In this document: positions 32,031-47,500 of the stretch, piece by piece | How positions within the stretch are numbered: the stretch's first letter is position 1 | How the letters are laid out: every line of letters begins with the position of its first letter | DNA from: Periplaneta americana | Taxonomy: Eukaryota; Arthropoda; Insecta; Blattodea; Blattidae | Assembly: GCF_040183065.1 (NCBI RefSeq) | Contig: NC_091117.1 | Coordinates: 96,870,001 to 96,934,000, forward strand | Reading direction: 5' to 3' | Length of the DNA: 64,000 bases | Program-made: the position numbers and the translations under genes | The notes under the pieces: generated by a model | Database searches by the model: none | Told to the model about the DNA's origin: nothing | Seen by the model: the letters and a program-made list of their open reading frames with translations, nothing else

Positions 32031-35000
32031 CTGCAAACCACGAACACAGCACGTTCAATAATCCCTGGCCCATTATACAGGGCGTTTCAGATTAATGTTC
32101 AATATTGCAGCGACGTATACTTGGTTTATTCGGCATCGATTCAACTTTACGTAACTAGACACAAAGTTTGAGTATCAAGAAAATAATCGAGCGAAAGAAA
32201 TTAGAACTTCTTGCGGTTCCCAGTATTATACTGTACATGTAACGCAGTTCTAGACAAGACAGCCTATTTATGGCGTATGTGCAGCGAGTACAGCTAGCGA
32301 CTTACGGTAAATTCAATGTAGAGGCATTGCAATGAAGGGGAGGGCAACAATTCTTAACTTATTATACAGGGTGTTTCAGATTATGTTTAATATTTCCGTG
32401 ACGTATTTCTTGGTTATTCGACATCGTTTAACTTTACATAACCATATCCAAAGTTTGACTGTTAAGAAAATAATCTAGCAATTATTGTTTGCTTTCCCTT
32501 TCAAAATGTTGGGAATATGCCACTGCAAGCATTTTGTATGATAACTTTTTATACCTATACCTTTGGAGAACATACTCTTTAATTCTCCAACATTAAATCT
32601 GAAAAAAAAAAGCTGTATTAAACTGATTTCCGTACACACCAAGCAGTACAAGTGAAAAACTACCTGTAGACATGAAAAGAACAGATTTTTATGGATTTTA
32701 CTGGAATAATGATTTTTTCTTTATGTAGCAATTCATGTTAAAATATAACGAGAAGTTACAGATTAGAAGAACAGTCTTGGTAGCACAGTTGGCAAAACAC
32801 TGGCTTTCCACGGCCAAAGACATGAATTCAAACATCCATGATGGATAAAGCCAAAGTTGTGAGAGTTTTTCTAGGAATTGTCCTATTTTACCTTAATCAA
32901 TACACGAACAGTCTCCACAATTCCCTTTTCATTATCATATCTGTCTTTAAAATAAGGCGCCACTAGTGTTTGCGTGATGTCGAATTGATCGTCCGCCATG
33001 GTGTGTGTTCCTCGTGGTTTGTCCAAAGATTGGTAGATAGCAGTGGTGGTGGATTCAAGACGATACATAAATCTACATCACAGGTCCGAACACCCGCAGG
33101 TACTTCCCATCTTCACTTACAGGTATATTACGACTACTGTAGATCTGTGAGATACAGAAGAACATCACCAAAAAAATTATATACGGATTTGATGGCTGGA
33201 GAAGAATACGCGATATAGTGGATGATGGAACCGGTTTAGTTGGACGGCACAAACGCAAGAAACTCATACCATTACGGGTGAATAAAAAATTACTTTAGCT
33301 AAAATGCTTAGCATGTCCCGCCAAATATGCATCTCTATACTACTATACTTATTAACCCGAAACATAGCGTATAAAATGGCGTCCGTATAACCAAGCATTA
33401 CAAGTGAAAAGTCAGATATGAAACATATACCTCGTTTTTTTTTCTTTCAAAATAAAATAACCAAGCTTTTCTTGACGTAGCATCTAGTTTTAAAATGTAA
33501 CGAAAAGCCGTTAACAGTCTGAGCAACATAACTAAAATGCTGATATTTTATTAAAATCACATTACTGGAGTTAAAACACGATCTTGTAATATACTCGTAA
33601 ATACTTTAAATTATTTAAATTACATTCAACTTTTGTTAGTTCACATAAACGTAATTTAATACCTACTTCATTATTGTAAATGATTCTGCAAATTAGCTTT
33701 AATTACAGTATTGTAAAAATTACCACTATATTAATTATACTAATTAAAATTAGACTTAGTTTTCGTCATTTAATTTTCCAAACAGGAGAAATGTAAAATA
33801 TTTCACGATAATGCAGTTTGGGTTAACCTACATCGATTTAACCTGATATAACTATGTCCGATGTAGGCCTGTAGCGGTTGGGGAGAATTACTGGAACGTC
33901 CTGCAGTTCCGTGTACTAATATACTTGACGTCTTACGCCAGATCTTTTGCACATTGGCCATCGCAACGCCTGCGCAACATACACAACTGAGTACATGTTC
34001 ACTTGACATTTAATTCGTGTATTCGCATAGTGAATATGTAGACATGCTTTTTGTTTACGGATTTTATGATGGCAATGGATTGGTGCTGTTGAGGAATACG
34101 GACGACGATTATCCAATCTAAGAATTCCATCTAACTGAGTTTTTCCTTATTTACCGGATGTTATCTGAAACTGGAGAGCTACCAGATGTTTCATTGAGGT
34201 CGGAAAGACAACCGGTACCGGTACCTGATATGAATTTACAATTCTTGAAATCCATAAGAAGGGCAACATTTTAAGTAATTATTTCATTTTCTTACCGAGT
34301 TTGTACTTAATTATGAAATAAACTTGGAACAAAAGATTATGTATCATATCACAATGTTCTAAAACTTGAAATACGTCTATAAATGCCTCTCTCCAATTAA
34401 AAGTTCGCCCATCAATAACTTTCTAACCGTTACATTTCGAACATAGGTATATGAAGTTAAATCACTATATTTTTATGAACAAAATTAGAGCATAGTCTGC
34501 AAAACTATCCTAATGAAAAACATTCAAGCTATGATTTTCGAAGATCAGCATATGAGTGAGAGTCTTTAAATGTTACATACAGACCAGACAATTTGCAGGT
34601 TTATTCTTAAATAATTTTATTTCAACATATAGTCAGGAATAATATGGTAGAAATCACTTACAAGCAACAATATTTACCACTTTTATTTGTGTCCCTTCAG
34701 TAAAATATAAATTTGGCTGCGTGTTTCTCTTTCCTGGCCCTATGCAAATTACACAGATTTTTCTCTTTCTGAAAATACAACGGCCAGAAGTTGATCACTT
34801 ATCCCAGTCGCCAAGCTACAAAACCAAAGGCGATCTTAAGACTTTACAAAACACTGTATCTCCCTCGCGTGTAAAATGAAAAATAACTTCTTAAAATTAG
34901 AGGAGAGAACTCCTCAGGTACAAGGCGCCTTGATTACTTACGCATATTGTCTTTGGAAAGATCATATCTTGGGTTGTAACCTTTTCCATTCGCGTAGTTG

Positions 35001-36981
35001 AGAGTTGCATATGGAAGCCCATCAATCCCAGAAATACCAGCAATTCCTGTAAAAATAAATACTTCCTATATGAATAAGCAAGCAATAGGTGTGAAGTTTC
35101 TCATATTTAAAAAAATAAGATATTTTTCTCTAGATAGATTCAACAGTAGCTGAATCAGTCATTTGACGAATCTCGTGAGAGATCGGCATGCCTATTCTCG
35201 TTCCTTCATTTATCCTATTTCAGTTGACGGAGCTAAACTGGGCCTCTGGCGACCTGGTATACAGAATCGGGAGCGAACTGAAAAGCGGCAAGCATGTCTG
35301 TTCGAGTCTCAGGATCAGAATCCATCCCCAGCTCATCTTATGCCAGAAGCAATCCAATATCCTGTCTCAGGATGAACTACAATTCAGGCTATTACATACA
35401 CACCAAGGATTCTATCATTCATCTCCACACATCTCCAAATTCCGAGATTGGTTTTGTGAACCATTCATAAAGAGTTACGGATAATCCTACAGAAGAACCA
35501 GACCAAAGGAGGTATATTTTTTTTTTTACTGTTGTGTAGTACGAATATTATAAAGTAATAAACATGTGACTTTACTTTCCGCCACTCAATACTTGCACAG
35601 AATAATCTACAATATTCATTCATCTATTGAATTTAGTAATCGAACCAGAAAACTAAATAAATTTTATTTCTCGTGACCGAAGATAAGAGCCACCATAGGC
35701 GAGTAGACGCCAATGCTTTAATTTAGGAAAGGCCAAAATGTAAAGAATCCTAGATAAACAGATTCGTGTTTCAATTCTTCTCAAGCTAATTCCGAAATTT
35801 ATCTCAACGCCATGTGAAATTTACGGAAAACAACTAAATTAATGGTATGAATTAGGAGAGCGAGTCAGTTGGCTATGTTTCATTGATGAATAAATTAACT
35901 CACAAATGTTTTTTCCTGAAGCCTTATCTGGAATATTGGTTCTAAAGTTATCCGGGGAGAAAATGCTCTCCTTGAGTCAATAAAAAATGGCTCATACGTG
36001 TTGTTCCTGAAACATTGTCTAGAATTGGGTATCCAATGCTAAGCAGAGAGGAAACACTTTTTCTTAATCGATTAAAAATGTTCTTAATGTCTTATATGAG
36101 GTGAGGTCTAATGCTAAGCAGAGAGGAAGTACGTTTTCTTAGTGTCCTCGTCTTTATAATGTACTCTGTGCCATACTTTGGACTTTACTGGTTTAGACGA
36201 GATATAATAAAATTACTTGTCGAAGTATCTAGAAAGGCGGAATGTTTAAACTCCAGACGCGTTGCTTTCCTTTGTACGTGGGGGCAGAAAATGAAGATTG
36301 AAAAGTTTTATTTGAGGATTAGAGGATTAGCGGTTGCCAGTCAGGCTGAAAGGTGTGTCAAGCATAGAACAGGGTTAGGTTCTAAATCAAATACATACTA
36401 TAGGCACTTACCGAATATAGAATTACCGCGTTTTGGATAGCCACTGAAGCTCATGGTGTGGGCGTGATCAGCTGTAACTACTATCAAAGTCTCGTCTTCG
36501 TCCGTGATATCAACAGCTGCTTGAATTGCTTTGGAAAATTCTACAGTCTCATCCAACGCCAGATGTGCTTTCGTGGAATGGTGAGCGTGGTCAATACGTC
36601 CGCCTGTTTTGAATATCTCATTGTTAATAGAGTTTACTATTATAATAGTTGTTCAAAGAAGAACTTTAACTTTTAACTTATGTTTTCAGTGGATATAATT
36701 TAACAAGAATGCCCTTACGTTCACCGGCAATGCTCAACCAATGACCATTGGCCAAAGTAGAAATTTGCTTTTTTTAATATTTTTCAGCGATCAATGAGTA
36801 TGGGGTAAATACTTTTGTTTACATTTGTACTAAACAATCTATCTTGCCTCTGAGAGTTCATTAATACATGTACAACAAAACTAGGACACTTGAAAATTAA
36901 GTATTATTAAGATATTCGTAAATTGTTTAATAAGACATCTTCAATTCCTCAGCGGGAAAAACGTTTAATAGTAATTACTTC

Positions 36982-37031
<50 letters not shown>

Positions 37032-39675
37032 CTTCAGAGAGTTTCAATGTGTTCACTTACCTTCAATGAAAAGAAAATATCCCTCCGGATCTTTGCTCAA
37101 GGTCCTGATAGCAACTCGAGTCATTTCTTCAAGTGATGGCACTACTCCTGAAGAATCATGCATCCGATATGGCAAGTGATCTCTGTTGAATAGCCCTGGA
37201 TTCATGAAGGCGACTGTTAGCATCTTTAATTAACATTAACTGATTATTTAACTATTTTATTTTAAAACTATCTACACATACTAAAACTGTCACTGTTTTT
37301 CTAGTTGTACTCTGATATTTCACCAAAAAAATTAAATTAAATTAACTTAAGTTTATTTTTTCTTATTTAAAGAAAGTTATGGCTAGTTTGGTTGCGTTAA
37401 TTCAAATGATATCTTCATAATGCAATCGAAATATTACACAAACTTTGAAAAGTAATTTTGTGGAAAAACGTAGGCCTATGTATATAGAGTGGAAATGAAA
37501 TAGCCTTCCAGATTTCCAGAGCGAATAGCTCATGCTGTATGTAACAACGAATTATAATATATTGGTGGAAAGTTCATAGTTTTTTGAAAAAAAAAAAAAA
37601 AAAAGAAGTTTTTTTCCAAATGTTAAACAATCTCTTATTCGGTAACTATTGCGAGTAGGATCATGATTTTTGTCCATATCGATAGAAAATCTAATGAAGA
37701 ATAATTTATCTCTCTATCATATTTCAATAGAGTGGACGGTTTTCGCTTAAATTTAATTAAAAACCACTACTTTCAAGCCACTGAACGAAGCAAACAGATT
37801 GCAACGTTGTAGCCAGAGAGGGAGGTGGAATGTTGTTCACACATGGAGACAAATCTGAGTTCGTTGACCTCTTACATCTGTGGTACGAGAAGAAAGAGTA
37901 ATGTGTCAGCGGCATGTTGTAAGACTACTTAAACTTCCAATTTAATTTTCTAATTAACCATGAATTTAATCATAGTTTTCTACTCATGTAAGTTTAACCG
38001 CTAAAATAATAATTCGGTAGTTTCTACTTGTTCTACACTTTTCCTTAACTGCAATTTATATAATTCAATTTTATTATTAACAGTAATATACCTCTTTTTG
38101 GTTTCAGTTAAAAAGTATTGCAATTATTTGCTTCTTACATTAAAATTTACAAGAGATCTTTTCGTACGTGTAGAATAGAATCTGACACATCACTAACCCA
38201 AGAGGAACTCCGTTTTGTTGGTGTCAACAGCTAGTAACTGCTGTTTATTCCAGACGTACTTGTAATTGGCTCTGCGATTTTTTTTGTCAGCTTTCCACTC
38301 GGCAATCAAGTCAGCATTGTCTGTTCGACTGCCTCTTGTGCCTTCTTCGTCTGTGGCGCTTTTAGATCGAAATTGCTTCCGACCACCTCCCAGTATCACC
38401 TGTTAGAAAATTAGAGTACATACAAAGATCTTAAGGTAATTGAATTGTGAATTGCAGAAAAATCCACATGTCCATTCCAATTAATTTTTCAGAAAGCAAA
38501 AAGAAATTGATTGTTTGCTATTTTGAACTTTTTTTATTAAAGCGTAATAATAAGTTCTAGTGTTTAACATACATGAACTTTAATCTTTTTTTCTTTAATA
38601 TTATCTGGAAAAAAATCTGAATTACCTGGACATACGGGGTTTCTGCAATTCACGACTAGTAACAATCGTTCTACTTCTTTAAAACTATTTTTAGGTGAAG
38701 AAGACGAAGGACAATTCTTTTATCTTTTTTTTTTTGGTTGGCTATGTAACGACGCTGTATCAACTACTAGAGTATTTAACGTCGAAGGAATTGGTGATAG
38801 AGAGATGGTTTTTGAAGAGATGAGGCCAAGGATTCACTAGAGATTACCTTACATTCGCCTAAAGGTTCAGGAAATCCTCGGAAAGAACCCAACCAAGTAA
38901 CCAGCCCAAGTAGGAATTGAACCCACGCCAGAGCACAACTTCGGGTCGGCAGGCAAGTGCCTGCTTTTTATCTTATAAAGAACTTTAAATGTATATTTAA
39001 GCCAGGAAATTGAAAATAGTACACAAACATAAGAAATGCGAAGTTGTGCGAATAGCATATTTGTTCAAATCCCTTTGATCCTATGAAAAACGAAAAATAT
39101 CAAATTGCATTTTTTTAGTTTCTAAAAAATTTCACATGCCCTGGATTTGTGGTGCTCCTGCAGTTTCCTGCAATTCATTGTAACTGATTGTCACTGTGAA
39201 ATGTACACATCGAGCACTGGACGTGTGAAATTTCTGCAGTACTTGAAAGACCTATGTATGAATATTACAGCCATATGAATAACTGAATTTTAGAAAGAAA
39301 ATGCTACTTGTGGGCTTTCTGCAATTCACGATTCAATTATGCATGTGTATGTATGTGTCTGTGTCTGTGTATGTATGTGAGTGTGTGCGTGCGCGCGCAC
39401 CTGTACGTGTGCACGAATATTTTTTATGTATTTATTCACAACATATACCATTATAATGAGTAATACTAAATGCCTCGGTTAGCTTTTGTGGTACGGTTTC
39501 TTATTTCTTACAGAAAAATAAAATTCAAAGAGGGAGAAAAGTGGAAAGTAAATACCCCCTGGAGCTGTCTCATTCTGGAATTATATTCTTCTACGTACCG
39601 TAAATCTATGATGTGCACAACAGTTTTTCTTCTTTTGGTACTAGTGATAAACGCGAAAAGTGACTTTAGTTGTGG

Positions 39676-39721
<46 letters not shown>

Positions 39722-40548
39722 GTTAAATATACAGTAGTAGTTCATCTATAATAAATTGAGATTTGCGATAGATTAATTAGTTTAGGAAATTGTATATTTA
39801 TTATGTAGAACTACATTTGTATATAGATCTTTTGTTAAATTAATAAGTTTTGTACTTTTGTGAACTATATCAATAAATCAATAAATCTATCTATCAATAA
39901 ATCTATCTATCATCTATAATAATATTTTGCACGCGAATTTTCGAGAATTTTAAGTTTTATTACGAAAGTTTTAATTGGCGCAATAAACACGAAAAACAGT
40001 GCACAGTTTATTTTAAAATCAAATTATATCTAATTTTTCCTGGAAATATTTGTTACATACTTAAACCTTTTAACTTTCTCTTACTTACATACGTTAAAAC
40101 TGACTTAACGAGTTTTTTTTTTTTTTTTTTTTTTTTGCCTGCCAGTTAATAGCTAACCACACCTTTAGAACACTCATTTCGGCCCTATGAACGTAAAAGA
40201 GGAATTTAAGAGTGGTTTATATAAAAAGCGTTTGTCAAACAATTCCTCTTATTTCAGCACAAAAGTGGAAATTTAACGGTACCGTACTCTAAGTAAGGAA
40301 TCTTTGCAAACCATTTTCACCATACTTGGTAAATTTAACACTTCCTTCCCGAAAGTAAAGTTACGGTGTGAAGATCAGGCGAAAAGGCGAAATAATTTCA
40401 TCGAAATCGGAAAATATTGCATCTTGTATGTTACAGTTTGTCCATTTCACTGATTTGGAGTTAACGGTGGATTAAAGTAATAATTTTATTGTGTTCATCA
40501 TTTTATTACATCTTGCTATCCATAATGTCTTCCACCCAAAATCCGCCA

Positions 40549-40610
<62 letters not shown>

Positions 40611-41130
40611 GTAGCGTGTCGTCTCCAGACTAGCCAGCCCGAGTTCGATTCCCGGCGAGGTCAGAACCTCGGGACTAGGAGAGATGGCGGTGCACAACTT
40701 CTAATCACTAGATTGTGCACCAAATGTCCATGTTAAATCCCAAATCTCTCCGCAGTGCATATGAAGAGAAGGCATATGTCACTGTTGATAGTGATTCGTC
40801 CGTCGGATGGAGACGTTAAGCCTGGCGACACCCTTGGTACTATTCGACAGGAGTAGGTTACGTGCCGGCACCGGGGTTCCCCTTCTTCCTTCCTCTTCCT
40901 CATCTTCATCATCATCACCACTCATTCCAGACACTACATTTACACAAACACTCACACATCCACCCACCCTAGTACACGACATAACTCTCCACAGATACAC
41001 ATCATGTACAGTGTGACCCGCAGAAGTGGTGTACAACTAGAAAATGTGTCACAGTTCTGTCATCTATCCGCAGCATGCGGAACCCGAATCACGCAAGTGA
41101 AGTGGGTGGGCATTGGATACACACACACTC

Positions 41131-41193
<63 letters not shown>

Positions 41194-41528
41194 TACACAA
41201 ATATATAATATATTTATGTAATGTTTAAATTGATTTCCGCGTCCGAGCAAATTTGGTAGAAGCGATGTGGTGATTTAATACACGATGACAGACTTTTATA
41301 GCGACTTTTTCTTTTGTTAAGGTTGTTTATCACACTTTAATATCTGTGATCATATTGCGTGTTTGGAATCTGTGGATATACCAGCAGTCCGTTTTTACTA
41401 TTGTTGAGTTCCTGTTTCTATTGTCTTTAGATGGCTTGTATTCATGTAACTAATTCTTTACATTTTGATTGTTACGGTTGAGTGTTAGAGAAGGCCGTAT
41501 GGCCTTAACTCTGCCAGGTTAAACAAGC

Positions 41529-41577
<49 letters not shown>

Positions 41578-44500
41578 AATTGGTGATTGAGACGGTGATG
41601 AATCATGACATGTAATTCGACATTCGCCTTTGTAACTGAGGAAAACCATGAAAACCTCCCAGTTAGATTGGTCGGCCACGGAGTTTGAACCCAGGACCTT
41701 CCAAATGCGAGTCTCAGACGCTACAGTGTGAGCCAATTCGCTCTGTCATTGTGACACTATTGCGAAAATTTTATATTTTATTCAACACAAATAAAACGAA
41801 ATGTAAAAAATGACACGCGAAATCTTAAGAATATCATCGTCATAAAAACACGGCTTTGATGACAAGAATCCCCCACTTTATGTTCCTGCCAATTGACCCA
41901 CAACACGGATTTTATCACCCTTAAATCAATCCTTTTGTCGGATTTGACTCTCGAATCTCGTATCCAGGGGCATGCATTGTGACCAATTACGTCTTTGTAA
42001 CAATTTTAGCTCTCAAATACATAATATCGTTTTGTGATTGCATTTTACACACAGTAGAGTCTCGATTATCCGACCTTCGGTCACCCGACATTCCGTATTG
42101 TCCGTCACTCTTCGTGGTAGATCTCGCAGCGAGAAAACATCAATCAGCAGGCAATCAAACATTAATGACTTTTTTTTTCTTATATATTGTGTTTTAATTG
42201 TTCATTAATCCTTTATGTACTGGCGATTGATGTATCAACCGCTGACTGTATGGTTTATCCAGGAGGTTAGTAGTAGTAATAGTACAGGGACATCATTTTA
42301 TTTTTACTAACATTTTTAATATTAACCTGGCTATATCTTTGGATTAAATGTCTAGAGCCGGAAACACCGCTTGCTCCCCCTTCCAAGACTGGAGTTACTG
42401 GCGTAAAATACAAATCACTTTACTAGGTATCTATAGGAGGGAAGAAAAGTAGTTAATCCATTTATGTAAACTAGGAAATATCGCAATTTTGAGTTTGATA
42501 ATTTTCATTAGGTTTTTGTTTAACCAAAATACAGTACTGTATTAACACTTAGTGTGAATTGAGCTATCCATTCGGACGTATTAATTATGCAGTGTATATT
42601 GTACTGTTACAGCACATTAGCGTACAATATAGAGAATAAAGTTAAATTGAAAAATAATCATAATATGCATATTTAAACACATTTTAGAAAATGGTGGCCG
42701 TTCATTTCGACACACGCTTCAGTTCTTTTGTGCATATTACCGCACTATAGACTATTGTACCTAATTCTAATTACCAGTTTTGTCCTTCGTACTAGTAACT
42801 TATGTTGAAATAATTCTGTACCTACTCTATAAAAGAGTACTTTACGTACTGTAAATTTAATCTTCACTTCTGCCCGATCCGAAAAGGTAAAATTACTCAG
42901 AAATGCTATCTACTGTCCGTCCAAGTGGTTATGTCGCAGGTCGTAGAAAGGGGAGGGGGATCACATGATAGTTAATTACTTAACGAGGCCCTTTTACTTA
43001 AGTTATTTTAAACAGTTGTATTATATTATGTAGACGTCCAATTCCTAACAGAAATTATTATTTCAGAAAAGAGCTAAGAGAGCCCAGCTACTAGACTTTA
43101 CAGAGGGGCGAACAGAAGCAGATGGGTGAAACCGGGATGCGACGTATGCAAACGGACGACAGTACCTGTGCGAAAATATGATTCAATATTGAAAGCTCTT
43201 TCGTCACTGGAAAACGTGAGCATATTTCTGGAACGTACTATACTCACTAACTCAGTACTGCACACGCGGCCTTGGCTTTGTGTGGCGAACGATTGTAGTT
43301 TAGTAGTAGAGGGGATGGGAGTGAAGTACATTAAAAAACTCAGGTACAATAAAAACTGAAGTAAAAATAAAATGATGTCCTTGTATATATTATTTATAAA
43401 GTACGTTGATATTCTTAAATTTCATGTAACATTAGACTTAATTAAACTAATTTTAAATAATTTCAAATTTGTTAAATGGAGCAAAATCATTTCAACTTTA
43501 TAAATGAATACAATATAATATTTTATTACTCAGTCAATGACAAATCAACGTAAAATAATGACTTATTTTATAGTCATAAAGTTTATATACATGAATTACA
43601 AAATTGCGAACGTTTTCGCCTATTCAGGCATCCTCAGGCAGAGTTATACAATATCTCAATGTCACATACGTAGCTATTGGTGGTGAGTACTGTTTGAATT
43701 AATGATGTACAAGCCATCTCCATTATTAAAATGTAATATTACAGGTAGTAAACTTAATAATGTTAAAAATGTTAAACCCATTTAGTAATTAAACTTCATA
43801 ATATGTGGAACTCTTGTTCAGTCCAATGAGTGGTGAATATCTGAAATGTATAGAAAATATAATAGAAATGGGAATGTTAAATGTAAATTGTAATCGGATT
43901 GGATATTTAAAAGTACTCACGTCGTTTAAAATGTGACAACTGCATAGTTAGCAACTGTATGGATTACTATAACGTCCTGTGTTTAATGTAAATTATCTGT
44001 AATAAAATAATAATTAATATCAATTTTAGTAGAATTTGGAAAATTAATTGGAGGGCTAAATTGTGGAGGTACTTACGTAGAGGTGAGACGACCTGCTGCT
44101 ATTAGGACTGTAACTGGTATGACGTGGGGGAAGTGTATATTCGTGTAAACAACTACGCGGAAGGATACTGCGTGGTGACGGGATTAGAGGTTGTACAGGG
44201 GATTTCGGATTTGGGTTAAATTTTCATTAAGAATGCTGTTCTCTATTTGAATCTGTTTAGCAATGTAATATTCTTCTGCAGAATTTATCAATTTAGTTTC
44301 TATTCCTGATTTTAATATTTTTAAGGTTTTATTTGCTGGGCCTAATTCATGTCCAGTATCTATTAGATGAGATGCATATGTAGATTTCTTACGATTATGT
44401 TTGAAGTCAGAAATGTGCTCATTATATCTAATTTTGAAATTTCTTTTGGTTTGTCCTATATATTTTTCTTTACATGTAAGACATTCAATCTGTAAATACC

Positions 44501-47500
44501 ATTATTGTGGAGTTTGTTAACTTCTTGAAGTCTATTGTTTAAATTGTTATTGAGTTTATTAGTTGGTTTGTGCGCTATGGAAATATTTTCTTTTTTAAAA
44601 AAGTTAGCTAATTTGCTAGATATATATTTATTATATGTTAAACTAAAGTATTTTTTGTTGGTCTTGTTTTGTTTTGTTAATGTAGGTATATTACTTAGTT
44701 CTTTTTTCCTTTTATTCTTGTTTATTAGTTTTTTAATCAAATTAGTACTATAACCATTTTCGTTGGCTATTTGTATTATTTTATTATATTCTTTCTCGTA
44801 ATTGTTTTTACTTAGTGGAAATTGTATTAATCTATTAACCATATAATTGAAGTTACTTAATTTATGTGCAGTAGGATGTTCTGAATTTATGGGGATGCTA
44901 TGGTTAGTAATTCCAGGTTTTCTGTAAATATTAACTTCTAATTTATTTTTATGTTTTTTATCATAATGTCTAAAAAATGAATCGTATTATTAACTTCAAT
45001 TTCTGGTGTGAATTTTAAGTTATTATGCAAATTATTGAAAGATTCTAATATTTGTTTATTGATTTGTTGGCTTTCATAAATTATTAAAGTATCATCTACG
45101 TATTCCATTCACTAATGGAAAATAAATACAATAATTTGAATAAGAAATTAGATAGCCTTACAAACAAAGTTGAAATTAAACATGATATTGTATTTATTTT
45201 CCATTAGTGAATGGAATACGCAGATGATACTTTAATAATTTATGAAAGCCAACAAATCAATAAACAAATATTAGAATCTTTCAATAATTTGCATAATAAC
45301 TTAAAATTCACACAAGAAATTGAAGTTAATAATATGATTCATTTTTTAGACATTATGATAAAAAAACATAAAAATAAATTAGAATTTAATATTTACAGAA
45401 AACCTGGAATTACTAACCATAGCATCCCCATGAATTCAGAACATCCTACTGCACATAAATTAAGTAACTTCAATTATATGGTTAATAGATTAATACAATT
45501 TCCACTAAGTAAAAACAATTACAAGAAAGAATATAATAAAATAATACAAATAGCCAACGAAAATGGTTATAGTACTAATTTGATTAAAAAACTAATAAAC
45601 AAGAATAAAAGGAAAAAAGAACTAAGTAATATATCTACATTAACAAAACAAAACAAGACCAACAAAAAATACTTTAGTTTAACATATAATAAATATATAT
45701 CTAGCAAATTAGCTAACTTTTTTAAAAAAGAAAATATTTCCATAGCGCACAAACCAACTAATAAACTCAATAACAATTTAAACAATAGACTTCAAGAAGT
45801 TAACAAACTCCACAATAATTGTATTTACAGATTGAATGTTTTACATGTAAAGAAAAATATACAGGACAAACCAAAAGAAATTTCAAAATTAGATATAATG
45901 AGCACATTTCTGACTTCAAATATAATCGTAAGAAATCTACATATGCATCTCATCTAATAGATACTGGACATGAATTAGGCCCAGCAAATAAAACCTTAAA
46001 AATATTAAAATCAGGAATAGAAACTAAATTGATAAATTCTGCAGAAGAATATTACATTGCTAAATAGATTCAAATAGAGAACAGCATTCTTAATGAAAAT
46101 TTAACCCAAATCCGAAATCCCCTGTACAACCTCTAATCCCGTCACCACGCAGTATCCTTCCGCGTAGTTGTTTACACGAATATACACTTCCCCCACGTCA
46201 TACCAGTTACAGTCCTAATAGCAACAGGTCGTCTCATCTCTACGTAAGTACCTCCACAATTTAGCCCTCCAATTAATTTTCCAAATTCTACTAAAATTGA
46301 TATTAATTATTATTTTATTACAGATAATTTACATTAAACACAGGACGTTATAGTAATCCATACAGTTGCTAACTATGCAGTTGTCACATTTTAAACGACG
46401 TGAGTACTTTTAAATATCCAATCCGATTACAATTTACATTTGACATTCCCATTTCTATTATATTTTCTATACATTTCAGATATTCACCACTCATTGGACT
46501 GAACAAGAGTTCCACATATTATGAAGTTTAATTACTAAATGGTTTTAACATTTTTAACATTATTAAATTTACTACCTGTAATATTACATTTTAATAATGG
46601 AGATGGCTTGTACATCATTAATTCAAACAGTACTCACCACCAATAGCTACGTATGTGACATTGAGATATTGTATAACTCTGCCTGAGGATGCCTGAATAG
46701 GCGAAAACGTTCGCAATTTTGTAATTCATGTATATAAACTTAATGACTATAAAATAAGTCATTATTTTACGTTGATTTGTCATTGACTGAGTAATAAAAT
46801 ATTATATTGTATTCATTTATAGAAATTGACAATCTGAATATTCCATCATGCTTTCTAAGTTAATTTCAACTTTAGTCAACTGAAACCCTGTCAGCTTCCA
46901 TGCGTACCATTATACCGATTGCTTTACATGGGCCCTCCCCATCCTTTATCTCAGTCTCAATTGACTGCAGTGACCGAGATGCGAACTTGCGATCTTAGGC
47001 ACGATATACTGACCGGACATATCTTGCGCGCTGTAAACAACTAACGAACCTAACATGATTTTACCCGATTTTTCAGTTAATCGAACTCCTGGTTAAGATG
47101 CAAATCTGGCTTTCAGCCTAGATCATATATATAACAGATAGCTCATCCCTATGTTAAAATCGGCAGAACTTTGAAGAGAACAACCGCCAGGGTCGCCACC
47201 CGTCCGCCGTAAACGAACACGAGATCGCAATACAGTCACTAATGCAATTCAAATGGGAGTTATGACGTGACTCCTTATGTAACAACTAGATGGCAGCATA
47301 GTAAACCTTAACAAAAGTTGTTACCGTCAAAGCCTACAAGGCCAAGCAATCTGGGTGTATATGATCTAGGCTTTCAGGTAGAAGCTCCCTGTGAAGCAGG
47401 CTTGAATAATTTCAAGGGGAAAAAATGTTTCGGGGCCGGGTATCGATCCTGGGACCCTTCGCTTAGCGCACGAATTCTTTACCGACTGAGGTATCCCAGG

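Larger units (their letters stand above)
43499..46821. mobile_element. Penelope-like element palindrome: two head-to-head 5'-truncated copies
   Basis: Arms of ~1635 bp (43499-45133 on minus, 45186-46821 on plus) are near-identical inverted copies separated by a 52-bp loop. Each encodes the end of a Penelope-type reverse transcriptase from the YxDD motif onward, a GIY-YIG endonuclease and a 3' UTR with an outward hammerhead-like motif. The loop ([15 protein letters not shown] when read with its flank) looks like upstream sequence of the same element. Inverted joined copies are typical of Penelope-like elements. No target duplication was recognised. Confidence 0.88.

Noticed and set aside
35160-35484. 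Possible extra ALP exon
   Set aside because: Neither open frame resembles alkaline phosphatase, strand is opposite, and flanking exons 6 and 7 join perfectly without it.
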